Source of the DNA: Nephrocerus scutellatus
Lineage: Eukaryota; Arthropoda; Insecta; Diptera; Pipunculidae
DNA: 64,000 bases
Assembly: GCA_947095585.1 (NCBI GenBank)
Contig: OX352761.1
Location: 129,548,277-129,612,276 of the forward strand
Direction: 5' to 3'
A model generated the notes under the pieces. It saw only the letters and a program-made list of their open reading frames with translations, ran no database searches and was not told the origin of the DNA. The stretch's first letter is position 1. Every line of letters begins with the position of its first letter. Below are positions 45,501 to 52,190 of the stretch, in pieces. The translations under genes were made by a program, and so were the position numbers.

Positions 45501-46462
45501 AATTATGATTCACTTAGAAAATATTTTTTGAAGGACTGCATAACCAAAACATAACAATTATTAATGACATCAACCAAAGCCAGAAAATGTTGTTTGTTTC
45601 TTCTATCCTGCAAAAATTTACATATGAATGTCGGTTGAATAGTCGCGAACGTGTGCTCTTGATCACCCGGTGGACGACGTTGGCGTGTGAATTAGGTAGC
45701 AGCATCGCCACAAGAATTGAATTTCTTTTTGGCAAATCAAATCACCACCAATAACACACCCGCTTCAGAGGGGCATCACATCGTACGCTATTAGCTGTAG
45801 ACATTTTGGCTTGATACCAAAATAAATAATTAATTGTCGCATCACAACATGGGGGATCAAAACGGATACCTGTACGAGTCCAAGGAAATACATGCAAACA
45901 AATAAAACTCAAGCAATAACAATAAATAAATAAAATACAAACTCAAAACGTAAAACTAAAAATGCAAACCTTTATAAATTCCTCCTCGGGTAATGCATTG
46001 TTGCTGTAATATGTTTTTGCTGCTGTTGTTATTGGAATCATTTTGTTGCTCCTGCTGTTGCAACAATTTGTCACCTCGCTGTTGCCGAGTTAGTTCACGT
46101 TCTTGTTGCAATTCGTGCTGCAACTTACGCCGTTGCAACAATTGCTGCTGCAACAAAAGCAATTGTTGTTGCTGCAATCGCTGATAGTAACGAATTTGTT
46201 GCAATTGTTCTGGTGTTATCGAGTGATTCTGCTCAAGGCAAAAATTCTCCTTTGACGAAGAATTGCTATCGCAGCCACTGCTTGTGCTGCTGCTGTTGCT
46301 GGTGGTGGTATTACTCTTGGCAACATGTTGCCAGGAGGTTCTCATCACTCCACTATTATTATTATTATTATTACCATTATCACCGGCACCTCCACCCCGA
46401 GGGCGATTCAAAATAGAAATGTCAACGAATTTCATTAGAAAGACAAGTAACATAAAAAACAT
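24537..46462 (-). CDS. Large low-complexity insect protein, 7 coding exons, 1,846 aa; not recognised
   Basis: Exons in transcript order: 46462-45970, 37885-36173, 35729-35561, 30522-30363, 30293-27616, 26776-26471 and 24558-24537 (stop TAA). All seven are joined by GT..AG introns with matching phases (1,1,2,0,2,2), total 5,541 nt, which makes one gene far more likely than several. The protein is rich in Q, N, S, T, G and H tracts, with no signal peptide or transmembrane helix that I would call. Ordered-looking segments are: residues about 700-845 (SLDLESYPDDGDIILTCKAN and KSLSLPNLRSKKYSS); about 1205-1340 (PIYVIYPSYALPDLGFVK and VDWKSLATLLPLEYRKRLKH); and about 1510-1620 (YLAEMEEYFEEMHSNLKLI). 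S-R-I-P at 1726-1729, in a basic Pro/Ser-rich tail, fits the EB1-binding S-x-I-P motif. A cytoskeletal adaptor role is inference only. Methionines 46462, 46453 and 46435 are all possible starts. Confidence 0.8.
24684..25068. repeat. AAAAGACC-type minisatellite
   Basis: About thirty degenerate 12-bp units (AAAAGACCCCTA, CAAAAGACC and similar) give a lysine/proline/threonine-rich open frame, which is a composition artefact. In intron 6 of the large gene. It is continuous with the next repeat block, and the same pair occurs reversed at 38.78-38.98 kb. Confidence 0.75.
25069..25395. repeat. Tandem units next to the AAAAGACC minisatellite
   Basis: Three or four units of about 85-110 bp built of TCTTATAGTCGCATCTTAGT, CCTACATACCGA, TTTCATAGAAACGGCTGGAG and TGACCATATCCCAGA. 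The aaacggctggag phrase again recalls the aaacggctggacc theme of other insect repeats. Confidence 0.65.
25460..25730 (+). pseudogene. LINE reverse-transcriptase fragment
   Basis: Broken frames show HQHGFRKHRSTITA (RT block 2 in Jockey-like LINEs, Q-H-G-F-R-x-x-R-S-T), FDTAFDTG (the A-F-D block) and a remnant of the V-P-Q-G-G-I-L-S-P block near 25690-25725. It is opposite in orientation to the host gene, in intron 6, with much of the sequence between motifs lost. Confidence 0.65.
25760..26150 (-). pseudogene. Jockey LINE 3' end copy
   Basis: Matches the copy at 17.28-17.66 kb: TTAGCACAGCGTGGGCGTTA, the GATGTCTATG region, TCGTGCGGCTAAAGAAGGA and GTACGTCACCAATTT in the same order. The C-terminal protein motif is frameshifted beyond use. 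Confidence 0.65.
26165..26325 (+). repeat. 115-bp tandem-unit element, 3' end
   Basis: GATAGAAAGTTTTGTTACCG, ACACAAGTGTGCAAAGTTTC, AATAAAATCGGGCTTTGGGA and GGGTTAAAAATTGATCGCAA lead into TATATAGAGAATTAAA. This is the typical 3' end of the family, abutting the Jockey fragment. Confidence 0.75.
26471..26776 (-). CDS. Large gene, coding exon 6 (basic S/T/P-rich tail)
   Basis: Residues 1738-1839: NPINASPNSPQINRITTQAS, SKATRSPSRIVPPKRYSVGT, A/T/S/P repeats and NTPKRRVQSPR. Basic, proline/serine-rich sequence next to an S-x-I-P motif is typical of microtubule plus-end-tracking proteins. Acceptor ATTAAG|G has a poor polypyrimidine tract. Donor CCCAG|GTAAGA, phase 2. The last seven residues (RTMPRIR) come from exon 7 at 24558-24537. 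Confidence 0.75.
26960..27415 (-). pseudogene. Transposase N-terminal (helix-turn-helix) fragment
   Basis: Transcript order: RPTRRAVRDIVDKFDNS, RTGRIPQISQP, LGVSQSTLWRILDKDLGLHP and YKIKLTQELKPLDHFKHRNF then SDWS. This is the paired HTH region of an insect Tc1/mariner-superfamily transposase (the S-x-x-T-L-x-R-I-L-x-K-D-L-G-L-x-x-Y-K-x-x-L-x-Q-E-L-K-P-x-D-H pattern). The catalytic part is missing. It lies in intron 5 of the large gene, between exons 5 and 6, and one frameshift interrupts it. Confidence 0.75.
27616..30293 (-). CDS. Large gene, coding exon 5 (main exon)
   Basis: A 2,678-nt exon, residues 846-1737. From the N-terminus: S/N/T-rich with a poly-T run; FNLVKLFIKQKSS; DSSYQLDSLDICDKD; an N6 run and an HHRHHNHHHQQQQQ tract; the ordered core RFKFVPPSFLAKLNKLGEEK, PIYVIYPSYALPDLGFVK, NADVIFTPLNYKTM and HVVDWKSLATLLPLEYRKRL; a Cys pair (NVCDCAQYF); R-x-x-S-rich linkers (RIKRSSM, KLEKRRSLQD); an acidic amphipathic stretch; PRSELKYYAEIASILESTGE; and finally RSRIPRPVSYPAG. 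Donor GGAAA|GTGAGT, phase 2. Reading through gives a stop one codon later, so an alternative C-terminus from intron retention is possible. Confidence 0.9.
30363..30522 (-). CDS. Large gene, coding exon 4
   Basis: A 160-nt exon encoding YPSGNNNTSVNIASRHAPHC then TVRKSLSLPNLRSKKYSSS and RQQLNVSQALSTST. RKSLSLPNL repeats the R-K-S-L theme of exon 3, so the two may be a paired basic phospho-motif. Acceptor ATATCAG|GT, donor CCACC|GTAAGT (phase 0). Confidence 0.75.
30640..30960 (-). pseudogene. Transposase C-terminal fragment, same family as 27 kb
   Basis: The minus frame reads SPDLDPMDFFIWSILEAKVS (third catalytic region, S-P-D-L-x-P-x-D), then DAFKIALRIKWIKTPTGHVR and AACNAFVKTRLIRAKGGD. This matches the C-terminus expected for the family whose HTH lies at 26.96-27.41 kb. 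It is in intron 4 of the large gene and ends in frameshifts and stops. Confidence 0.7.
31085..31910 (-). mobile_element. Jockey LINE, RT fragment
   Basis: Second copy of the family at 17-19 kb. MGQIYIRTRAVARVLIDLYT, PDGVSPLVLT, SWKIAFVQPIPKKGE, then after an internal deletion near 31590-31640, HINAGVPQGSVSFLT and PSCADDSTLSFSYKF. Here the palm catalytic triad is intact (A-D-D), unlike the 18-kb copy. Frameshifts and the deletion still rule out function. Intron 3 of the large gene, sense orientation. Confidence 0.8.
31955..32240 (+). repeat. Interspersed repeat W (GGTGGGG-rich), copy 1
   Basis: TTATGTCTGTTCGCAGATAA, AAGACCGTCCATCCGATATA, TTTGTGATGTGGTGGGGACG and GTTGGTGTGGATGTTTGTA are followed by a G/T-rich tract. 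The reverse copy at 49640-49855 shares all of these in order. A second half-unit starts near 32105 (CTCAAAGACCGTACATTTGA), so it too is built of tandem units. Confidence 0.65.
32225..32710 (+). mobile_element. Tc1/mariner-like remnant with terminal inverted repeats
   Basis: Left end ATTGAAGTGTTACTAACTTC then ACGCTG (about 32257-32282). The right end, reverse-complemented, reads ATCGAAGTGTTACTAACATT then ACGCTG (about 32656-32681), 23 of 26 matching. Similarity extends outward to TATACACA. Between them broken frames resemble an HTH region (QLQHLNLNKMFMYRTIPRYH then NTGSIAKRQGHDK). Over two thirds of a normal transposase is missing, so this is an internally deleted copy. The relative at 51.84-52.19 kb shares the left end. 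Confidence 0.7.
32711..33359. other. Intron 3 of the large gene; no feature recognised
   Basis: AT-rich sequence between repeat blocks. No exon-like segment or repeat match noticed. Confidence 0.35.
33360..34450 (+). mobile_element. LINE with RNase H, decayed ORF2
   Basis: In order: AEHQHGFRKQRRTTPALSEI (RT), AIDLSKAFDTVDLG (RT A block), YLNGRKSYFKFRSNKSPYKK then VKQGVPPGDVLSA (template-grip block), a large deletion that removes the palm A-D-D, then VLLYWVPEQLGIEGNEAADR then LANKG (RNase H terminal motif), and CRLCKEAKETAWHLLTEC (zinc knuckle). The RT is joined almost directly to RNase H by an internal deletion near 33690-33780. Same family as 47.7-49.6 kb. Intron 3 of the large gene, antisense. 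Confidence 0.8.
34720..34998 (-). mobile_element. tRNA-derived SINE, near full length
   Basis: Reverse strand: GGTGCCGTGGCTCAGTGG (A box), ATGGCTACTGAGCAGGAGG, GGTTCAAATCC (B box), AGTAACACCAAAAGC, TCTCGCGAAAGTCTGACAAG, GAGTAATAACTT, CGGATCCGGCATTAAATTGT, ACGTCCCCTCCATTTGTGTG, CAACACAAATGGTTGCGAGA, AAGCTAGGC and TCTCGCGCCGAATATTATTA. Same order and spacing as the copy at 60.33 kb. Lies in intron 3 of the large gene, in the gene's own orientation. Confidence 0.85.
35000..35560. other. Intron 3 near exon 3; no feature
   Basis: AT-rich with an AAAT microsatellite at about 35513-35534 close to the donor side of exon 3. Confidence 0.4.
35561..35729 (-). CDS. Large gene, coding exon 3
   Basis: A 169-nt exon, phase 1 in and 2 out. 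It encodes EPNEITMKNKQNFINLHSNL then DDIVKRKSLEVSMSRSDHAF and TTWSKLKKSSTSQLQ. The phase match on both sides and low codon degeneracy support it. KRKSLE has the look of a basophilic-kinase site. Acceptor TTCTAG|CT, donor CAGAG|GTATGG. Confidence 0.75.
36173..37885 (-). CDS. Large gene, coding exon 2
   Basis: Residues 165-735. It opens GPKSRRGMTEFSSVNEKQ, then has H/N/Q/T-rich and glycine-rich sequence, followed by a more ordered part with YQWFLDYGYRDGVTHQSVLS, VGEVFYYDDMAKNIDANLAE, MESFRAEDIHSLLSHLPSYC and the acidic SIDSLDLESYPDDGDIILT. Acceptor TTTGCAG|GA, donor TACG|GTGAGT (phase 1). If the donor is skipped the frame ends 49 nt later, so intron retention would truncate the protein. Confidence 0.85.
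38048..38105 (+). repeat. LINE 3'-end scrap
   Basis: GGAGCCCGAGACCGAACCAC then GGTTGTAGAGCCAATTATGA aligns with the terminal stretch of the LINE at 22.14-22.19 kb and with 61.37-61.45 kb. Confidence 0.45.
38540..38770 (+). repeat. 115-bp tandem-unit element, short copy
   Basis: Starts with the family terminus (CCATAAAAATTAAAATTGTT then CATGTAAATTCTCTAATCGG), then GTTTCAATAAAATCGGGTTA, TATATGGGGCCCTACGACCC, CACTCCAAAAATTTTGC and GTCCATCGGAGAGACATGTG. Intron 1 of the large gene. Confidence 0.75.
38780..38985 (-). repeat. AAAAGACC minisatellite and partner block, reverse copy
   Basis: Reverse strand: AAAAGACCCACAAAAGACGC, then AATGACCATATCCCAGATTT, AATCTTATAGTCGCATCTTT and GTCCTACATACTGAATTTCA. 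The junction of minisatellite and unit matches 24.9-25.2 kb, so the two parts form one element. Confidence 0.65.
38986..41849. other. Intron 1 of the large gene; no feature recognised
   Basis: AT-rich, without exon-like or repeat matches that I can support. Short open frames near 39.4-39.9 kb show no family motif. Confidence 0.35.
41850..42720 (+). mobile_element. Jockey LINE, endonuclease-region fragment
   Basis: Frames with shifts: RRGLAIYFRSDVAAQL, SNLEFNFIWLECRYRGVTFT, EIVIAGDSGWLCHSGKTTPE and IEILAELNNLTQLVNEPTRI then PDFANHSLLDHCVVS. These are the central and C-terminal APE-endonuclease motifs of Jockey-like ORF2 (G-D-F/S-x-x-x-W, L-x-Q-L-V-x-x-P-T-R-I-P, L-L-D). Then VKTRAVKRLRELERYAF and, near 42600-42710, the same SSSIPALIYND-IPVVNS linker seen at 19.05 kb. 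It covers exactly the part upstream of the copies at 18 and 31 kb. Confidence 0.75.
42721..43040 (+). repeat. 115-bp tandem-unit element, about three units
   Basis: TTTGTGTATAAAATTTGAAT, AACCGGGTTAATTTTTTTAA, AAACTGTTGTCCATCGGAGA, TACACATGTATATAAAAATT, GGGAGCTCCCAACAGCGAGG and CATGTGTGCAAAGTTTCAAT, ending GCGAAGTTAATACATATAGA then GAAT. It abuts the Jockey fragment at 42.72 kb. Confidence 0.75.
43041..43826. other. Intron 1 of the large gene; no feature
   Basis: No supported feature. An open frame at 43403-43711 lacks any recognisable motif. Confidence 0.35.
43827..44021 (+). pseudogene. Unrecognised exon-like open segment, 64 codons
   Basis: Open from 43827 to TAG at 44019-44021, encoding KSELNPKEKQKEGGSMYWKK, GTTTVDVFADRCHTILGESN and KRPAEWKQTRIPFNPQKNKF then LI. 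The composition is protein-like rather than random AT-rich translation. An acceptor-like AAATTTTAG stands just upstream. I do not recognise a family. It could be a terminal exon of an unidentified gene, a transposon-protein scrap or chance. Confidence 0.3.
44022..45969. other. Intron 1 of the large gene; no feature
   Basis: AT-rich. AGTGAGCAAAAAGTCGGCGT near 44720 looks like a transposon end, but no partner was found. Confidence 0.35.
45970..46462 (-). CDS. Large gene, coding exon 1 (polyQ)
   Basis: Residues 1-164. The first residues are hydrophobic (FFMLLVFLMKFVDISILNR), then come RGGGAG, an N tract and two glutamine-rich stretches (QQQQLLLLQQQLLQRRKLQ; LLQQQEQQND). An in-frame TAA lies six codons upstream of 46462, so the open frame cannot begin much earlier in this exon. 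If ATG 46435 is used, the protein starts MKFVDISILNRPRGG and has no hydrophobic leader, which I think likelier. The donor AAAG|GTTTGC is weak, but phase 1 joins exactly to exon 2 (K-G-P-K-S-R-R-G). The intron to exon 2 is 8 kb. Confidence 0.7.
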
Positions 46463-47700
46463 TAGATTATTAATGGAAACATAAGTTCCAAATTAATTAT
46501 GTTCATTTGCTGTTCGACTGCTGCGCTGCACGTTCATTTAAAAACGACTGCTTCTGTGCAGTTACGCACTTGCACTGATACTTGGTTGGTTTATTTTTGT
46601 ACACTTCTAAGACGACAACTCTGGTTTGGGTTGGTTTGGACCAACGCACTGCCTGCTGCGTGTTGCCAATCAATTTGATTCACTCTTGTCTGTAATTTGT
46701 ATCGATCATTTATATCGATCGTTCAAGTAGAAATGGTGAATGCAATTTGTCTGATTGCATAAATGTTGTGTGATCAAAGTCCTTTTGAACGCCTTTTAAT
46801 GCTGAATTTATTTTTAAACAAAATCACCAGGAAATGAACATCAATTTTCTTTGATTTTAGTTGGTTTTTTTTTTCATCTAGGTATATAATATTTTCTGAT
46901 TATTCTAAAATTATACAACTAACCACAATGAATATTTTGAAAGTTTATTTTATTGAACGAACCACAATGAAAAAAAAATCGTTGTCACGGAGTTTTTCCC
47001 TCATTGAATTTTCGCCTTGACGTTATTATTTTGTTCTAAAATTAGATCGCGTAAATGAAACAAATTACGTTCGTAGATATGAGTGTGAAAGCGAATATGC
47101 CAACAGCCGCCACATGTGTTTGGGAATAATAAATGCCAAGTGTGTACTGGTGTGCTTATATTTTTTTTTGCAGTGCAAAGTTAAATGTCGAGTCGTGTAA
47201 TGCCGCTGACGAATGGCAAATGCAGTACCTACAAAATTTATGCGCTATGCAAAAATGTTGCACTGGATTTATGGCTATTTTGGCAATTCATTATGCCAAA
47301 AGTCAGCAGTTAAATGCAAGTTAGTATACTGATGGAAAGGAGTACCGCAATGGGAGGAAGATGGCAATTATATTTTATTTTTAGAACAATGTATGGACAA
47401 ATAAAATTTATTTGTTTCACATATTCAGGTGAGAAGTGTGAGAATGTGTGGTTAAGGTTTTAGCAACCGCTTTCGCAGGACTTGTATGTGTGCAATGTAA
47501 AAAGTAGATAGAGTAAGCTTTTTGCATAATGCGAGAAAAAAAATTCCAATTTGATTTTGATTGTCTAGCCAATCTGCAAAGATTTCTACGTTTCAATTTA
47601 ATAACGAAATATAATTTTTTATTTTGTCGCCACATCGGTAATTATTTTGTTCACCACAGAGAAATGAAATTTCATTCATCTACATAAGTAAAATTAAATC
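46463..47700. promoter_or_regulatory. 5' flank of the large gene (5' UTR/promoter not resolved)
   Basis: Immediately upstream of the first coding exon on the minus strand. The first 250 bp are less AT-rich than the surroundings and contain GCTGCGCTGCACG and repeated GGTTGG/GGTTTGG blocks (46.62-46.66 kb). No TATA or initiator is clear. An untranslated exon farther upstream cannot be excluded: a good donor (CTGG|GTGAGT) stands on the minus strand at about 50.53 kb. Confidence 0.3.
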
Positions 47701-47870
47701 AGCCTTTGTTATTTATGGAAACTACACAAACAAGAACAAAAAAAAGGGAACTGAGGCGAATGGACCCGGTATCCCCTAATGGAGAAGAGATAGCTATCAG
47801 CAAAAAGGTTCAATACCTTGGACTGGTATTTAATAGCAGACTGCTATGGGGCAAACACCAGAAGGCAGCT
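47700..47870 (+). pseudogene. LINE RT thumb fragment, left part of a split copy
   Basis: PVSPNGEEIAISKKVQYLGL then VFNSRLLWGKHQKAATKK matches the Y-L-G-V-x-L-D-S-x-L-x-W-x-x-H RT motif. The protein stops making sense at 47.87 kb, where a repeat element starts, and continues with the next expected motif at 49.15 kb. Confidence 0.75.
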
Positions 47871-49145
47871 ACAAAAAAACAACCCATAAAAATGTTTCAT
47901 GTAAATTCTCCAATAACCAAAAGTATACTGAATTCCACTATAGATGCCTGAAAAATAAAAACACATGTGATGCACTGCAACCCAACAACAAAACAATCCC
48001 AATCGTAAGACAAGCAGCGCTGCTACAGCGCACGAGCTCACACAGAACACACATTATACTCTGCTATGAAATGATTTAATGCCGCTATATGGAAAAAAAA
48101 TATTATTGGAGCCCCCGACCCGCGGCCTGATTACTTTCAAATTTTAATAGAAGGTGTTGTCATGGAAAATACACATGTGAGCAAAGTTTGAATAAAATTG
48201 GGCTTTAGGAAGTGGGTTAAAAATTAATTGATCACAAGGTTTGGTGTGCCAGCCAGCCAGCCACGGGAACGCGAAGTTAATATAGAGAATTTAAAAATTA
48301 AAAAACAACCCATAATAATTAAAAATGTTCATGTAAATTCTCTAATAGGAGATACATATTTGTGCAAAGTTTGAACCGGGTTAATTTGGCCAATATTAAT
48401 ATTAAAGCCCCTTCACTTAAACATTTTTACAAAAACTATCGGAGATACACATGTGTTCAAAATTAGAAGAAAATCGGGTTAATCTTAAAAAATGTATATG
48501 GGCACATTTCGATCCCAGAGCATTAACACTCCAAAATCGGGTTTACTTTTAAAAAAATGTATTTGGACAACCCTCGGCCTCAGGGGCCCGATCACTCCAA
48601 AAAATATACAAACAGTTTTGCCCATCAGTGATAAAATGTGCTTAAAATTTGAAGAAAATCGAGCTAGTTTTTAAAAAAATGTATATGGGCATCCCCCGAG
48701 CCTTACGCGATCACAACAAATATTTTACAATAAGCTTTGTCCATCAGTGATAAAATCGGGCTGATTTTTAAAAAAAACTATATGGGCACCCCTCGCGCCT
48801 CAGGGCGCGATCACTCCAAAACAGTTAAAAAAAGTTTTGTCCATCGGAGATACACATGTGTTTAAAATTTGAAGAAAACCGGGCTAGTTTTTAAAAAAAA
48901 ATTTATGGGCACCTCTCAAAACTTAGGGCCAATTCACTCCAAAAATTTTATAACAAGTTTTCTCCGTCGGAGACACATGTGTATAAAATTTGAAGAAAAT
49001 AGGGTCAATTTTTAAAAAATTTATATGGGCACCCCTCGGCCCTGAGGCACACACATGTGTGCAAAGTTTGAATAAAATCGGACTTTAGGAAGTGGGTTAA
49101 AAATTGACCACAAGGTTTGGTGTGTCAGCCAGCCAGTCCTAGAAT
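47871..49145 (+). mobile_element. Tandem-unit element inserted into the LINE
   Basis: Starts at the family terminus (CAACCCATAAAAATGTTTCA then TGTAAATTCTC), carries a repeat-R interior (47876-48058), a short unit set ending GCGAAGTTAATATAGAGAAT (about 48100-48295), a second terminus (48300-48350) and about six 115-125-bp units. These contain CGGAGATACACATGTGT, AATTTGAAGAAAATCGGG and ATGGGCACCCCTCGGCC. It ends in GGTGTGTCAGCCAGCCAG. The LINE resumes right after. Two nested or tandem copies of one family are likely. Confidence 0.75.
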
Positions 49146-49580
49146 AATGTACTGGATGTATACCATGATAGTAATTCCAATGATTACCTCCGGAACTTTG
49201 GCATAGGCGAATAGAACCAAGCTAAGCACCACGAAAAGGGAATTGGAAAAAGTTCAGAGGCTGTCTTTTAATTATAGGGGCCATGATAACCTGCCCTACA
49301 TCGGGCAAGGAGGCGATCCTTGGGCTACATCCACTACACCTGGTGGTAGAGAGTGAATACATCTGGTGGTAGAGAGCAAGTTACGGCAAGCAAAGGAAAT
49401 GCTGGGGAACTATAATTCTAAGAGGTCTCGCATGATATTGGGACTAATTACAAGTAAGGTAAGAATCTTTACGGGTTTCTTAACAGGACAATACACACTG
49501 AAAGGTCATCTTAAGAAAATAGAACTAGTAGAGGATGGCAGCTGCAGACTATGTGGGGAAGCGGAAGCACTTTAATTTAA
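49146..49580 (+). pseudogene. LINE RT thumb and C-terminus, right part of the split copy
   Basis: MYWMYTMIVIPMITSGTLA, an in-frame stop, then ANRTKLSTTKRELEKVQRL, a frameshifted GAM-x-x-CP-type block, LHLVVES, LRQAKEMLGNYNSKRSRMIL, GQYTLKGHLKKIELVEDGSC and RLCGEAEA (start of the zinc knuckle). This order is exactly what follows the segment at 47.70-47.87 kb in an intact ORF2. Confidence 0.75.
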
Positions 49581-49639
49581 TAAAGGGTATAGAGAACCTT
49601 ATTGCCGTGGCGCAAGTCATTCAGTGAGTTGTCCCTTGG

Positions 49640-49855
49640 TAATAAGTTTATGTTTAAAAAAAAAATGCGCGATCTTCGAGTCAAGCCACCCAACACATCA
49701 ACCCCCTCAACACCATTGCCACACTTACTCCCTACAAACATCCAGCCCAACCGTCCCCACCATATCACAAAGCTATATCGGATGAGCGGTCTTCGAGTTA
49801 TGCGCGAACAGACATACAGACAAAGTTTCATTTTTATATATTAAGATTTTATTTA
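49640..49855 (-). repeat. Interspersed repeat W, copy 2
   Basis: Reverse strand: TTTGTCTGTATGTCTGTTCG, CTCGAAGACCGCTCATCCGA, TATGGTGGGGACGGTTGGGC and GGATGTTTGTAGGGAGTAAG, then a G/T-rich tract and a second ACTCGAAGATCGCGCA. The same order as 31955-32240. Confidence 0.65.
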
Positions 49856-49859
49856 ATTT

Positions 49860-50065
49860 TAATTTTTATTTATATTGTTATTTTTATATGTTTGGACACA
49901 AATGGAAGGGACCTCACAATTTAAAGGAAGAGAAAAGAGAATTAAGAAGCCTTCTCATGAGTCATAACAGAAGTTTATCAGACATTCGATGGGACTATGA
50001 AAAAAAAAGTTGGTCTTTTTCTGAGATTCCAACCACGAACCTCCCGCTCAGTAGTCCAAAGAACT
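49860..50065 (-). mobile_element. tRNA-derived SINE, decayed copy
   Basis: Reverse strand: CTACTGAGCGGGAGGTTCGT, a damaged B box (GGTTGGAATCTC), GAGGTCCCTTCCATTTGTGT at the far end, and an ATT-rich tail. The A-box end is lost. Confidence 0.6.
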
Positions 50066-51839
50066 AACTAACTTAAGTCATTTGAGCCCCATATTGATGT
50101 GAATATAGTTTAATATGTAATTAAGGTCATCTTGAATTAAGTAACACATTGTCTGCGGCCAATTTTAGGATATTTTAAATAAAAAATATTTCTTATGTAA
50201 GCTTCTTCATTTACATTTGGTAAACATGTGATGGTAATAAAGATGTAACTAACTATATCTTGCCTAAACCTTCAGTTCAATGACTTTTAATCAAATTAAA
50301 TTCGTGCACTTCACCACTAAGACGCAGACCCATTAATATAACCATTTCGTAATACCATTTTAAACGCCAAACAACAAAGTCCAAAGCGAACAAAAGAAAA
50401 CAAGAAATTTAGATATGAGTGTGTGTTGCTATATGGATGTAATTTGTCTAGCGCAGTGTCCGCATCCGCATTAAAACATTTGTAAATCCTTTTAGCTCTC
50501 GCCATTTTAGCATTTGCCATTTGTTTAATACTCACCCAGGATTACAAAAGGAGTGTGCACAAAACATTCTCATTGCATGTACTCCTGCAAGTCGTGCACG
50601 AAACACATTTATATCCTCCTTTGACGAAAGTTTTTCGCTTCTGTCCTTTGACTTTAGCCAGGATGGCAAAGCTTATTTAAAATTAACCCTTTCAAAGAGA
50701 TAAGAATAAATAAAAAATTGTCTAGCCAATTTAGAATTTTAAACAACCCGCTGTGATATATACTTCTATATATTAATTTAAAGTCAACATCTACGTCTTG
50801 GGTGTTTTAAAGTTGCGGTAAAATTAGTTAGGTACTCAAAACTCTTTCCTCAGGTTCATCGATACCTTTAAGTTCATTTACAAATTAATAATTGTACTTT
50901 GGGACATTTTTAAAAAAAATTTAAAAAAAACCGTTATGGAAAATGACAGAGGATCCACAAGAAGTAAAGGACAATGTAAAGGTGTTTCTTACCAAACCTA
51001 GGTTTTTCTTTTTTTAAATTCAGTACGTTTGCAACTTTTAAAATGTGCTAAAAGCCAGGGAGCACATACAATTATGTGTGGTTTTAGCCATCATAAAGTA
51101 AATTTTCGAAAAAGTCAATCCTGGGCAGCACCAGTTCGTTAAGGTGCAGTTTGTTGACTTTTCACGTTCACTTTCAGTGTGAGTGATGAACAACAAATAG
51201 CGCTGTCAGAGCGTAGAGTTGCAGAGCCTTAAATCTTAAAGGATACGAAACGCAGCAATTGTAATGATGAGTGACAGTAGTGTGACTGGTGAATAATTTC
51301 AAGAGTACGAGTACCTACTCGTCGGAAAAGAAAATGCATAGAGGGCATTACAACGTTATGAGATGTGCATTCCTATGTAAGTTCGTTCATGAATACTTTC
51401 AAGAATCTGAACGAGTGCATCATAAACACAGACACAGGCACAGGCACAGGCTATCGCAGACCTGTGTACATGGCATATTTGACGAAGGAAACAGCTTGGA
51501 TGTAGTACTGAAAAACTAGGAGGAGGAGGAGGTATTGATGACCGTATACTGGCAATCCGCAACCAATTCATTGCACAATTAATCGAGTTTGTTGTTTTCT
51601 ATTCAACAATGAACCAGCCAATAAAACTTTTGTTGATCTTTCTCTGTGACTGTGCATCGCTGTGTTTTGCTCCTTGCTCTGTTTTTCAAATAGAGAATAA
51701 AGTAGGAATTTATTTTTGAATTTGCTGACTGTACGTAAAGTTATATGTTTGTACGAATACCAAACCTTCGCGCGATTGGAATTAAAATTGAATTGAATCG
51801 GATTTGGAACTAAAAGTTCAATCACTTATGAATCTGTGA
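50066..51839. other. No gene seen
   Basis: AT-rich, with a short CACAGG microsatellite at 51428-51450 and a GGAGGAGGAGGAGG run at 51519-51531. A minus-strand donor consensus at about 50.53 kb could belong to an untranslated exon of the large gene, but there is nothing else to support it. Confidence 0.3.
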
Positions 51840-52190
51840 TATTTAAATGGTTTTTATTTGATATTTGTTTGTGTATGTACATATGTGTTTTAAAGGATTT
51901 TTTACGTTTGATGGTGCGGTACACAAACATTTTATATACATTTAAATGCTGGATCTGTTTGACAATAGCCGGTTGTGACTTTCCAGCCAAAAGCAGTGGT
52001 ATCACTGTGTAACGTTTGAATTTCATTTTGAATATTCCTTTCATATACAACATATATCGAAATGCTTGTTAACAACATAACAGACTAAAGTTTGTCAAAA
52101 TATGGGCGCGCTGTCATTATCCGTTTAGCAGATACATCAGCATGAAGTTAGTAACACTTCAATCGCCGGACTCTGTATATTATAATGTAG
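51840..52190 (-). pseudogene. Tc1/mariner-like transposase N-terminal fragment with left end
   Basis: The reverse strand begins ATTGAAGTGTTACTAACTTC, the same end as at 32.26 kb, followed by GTCTGTTATGTTGTTAACAA and a frame KGIFKMKFKRYTVIPLLLAG, KSQPAIVKQIQHLNVYKMFV then YRTIKRKK. The Q-x-x-I-V-K-x-L/I-x-x-L-x-V-x-K-x-x-V-Y-R-T-I pattern is the first HTH of this family. The catalytic domain and other end are missing. Confidence 0.65.

Noticed and set aside
45993..46484. Cysteine- and leucine-rich plus-strand frames
   Set aside because: Antisense shadows of the polyglutamine exon.
47133..47324. Cysteine-containing open frame upstream of the large gene
   Set aside because: Short, no motif, and not connected to any splice-consistent exon.
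48100..49140. CRISPR-like array of regular repeats
   Set aside because: Units are contiguous, diverged and AT-rich with no unique spacers, and the genome is clearly eukaryotic.
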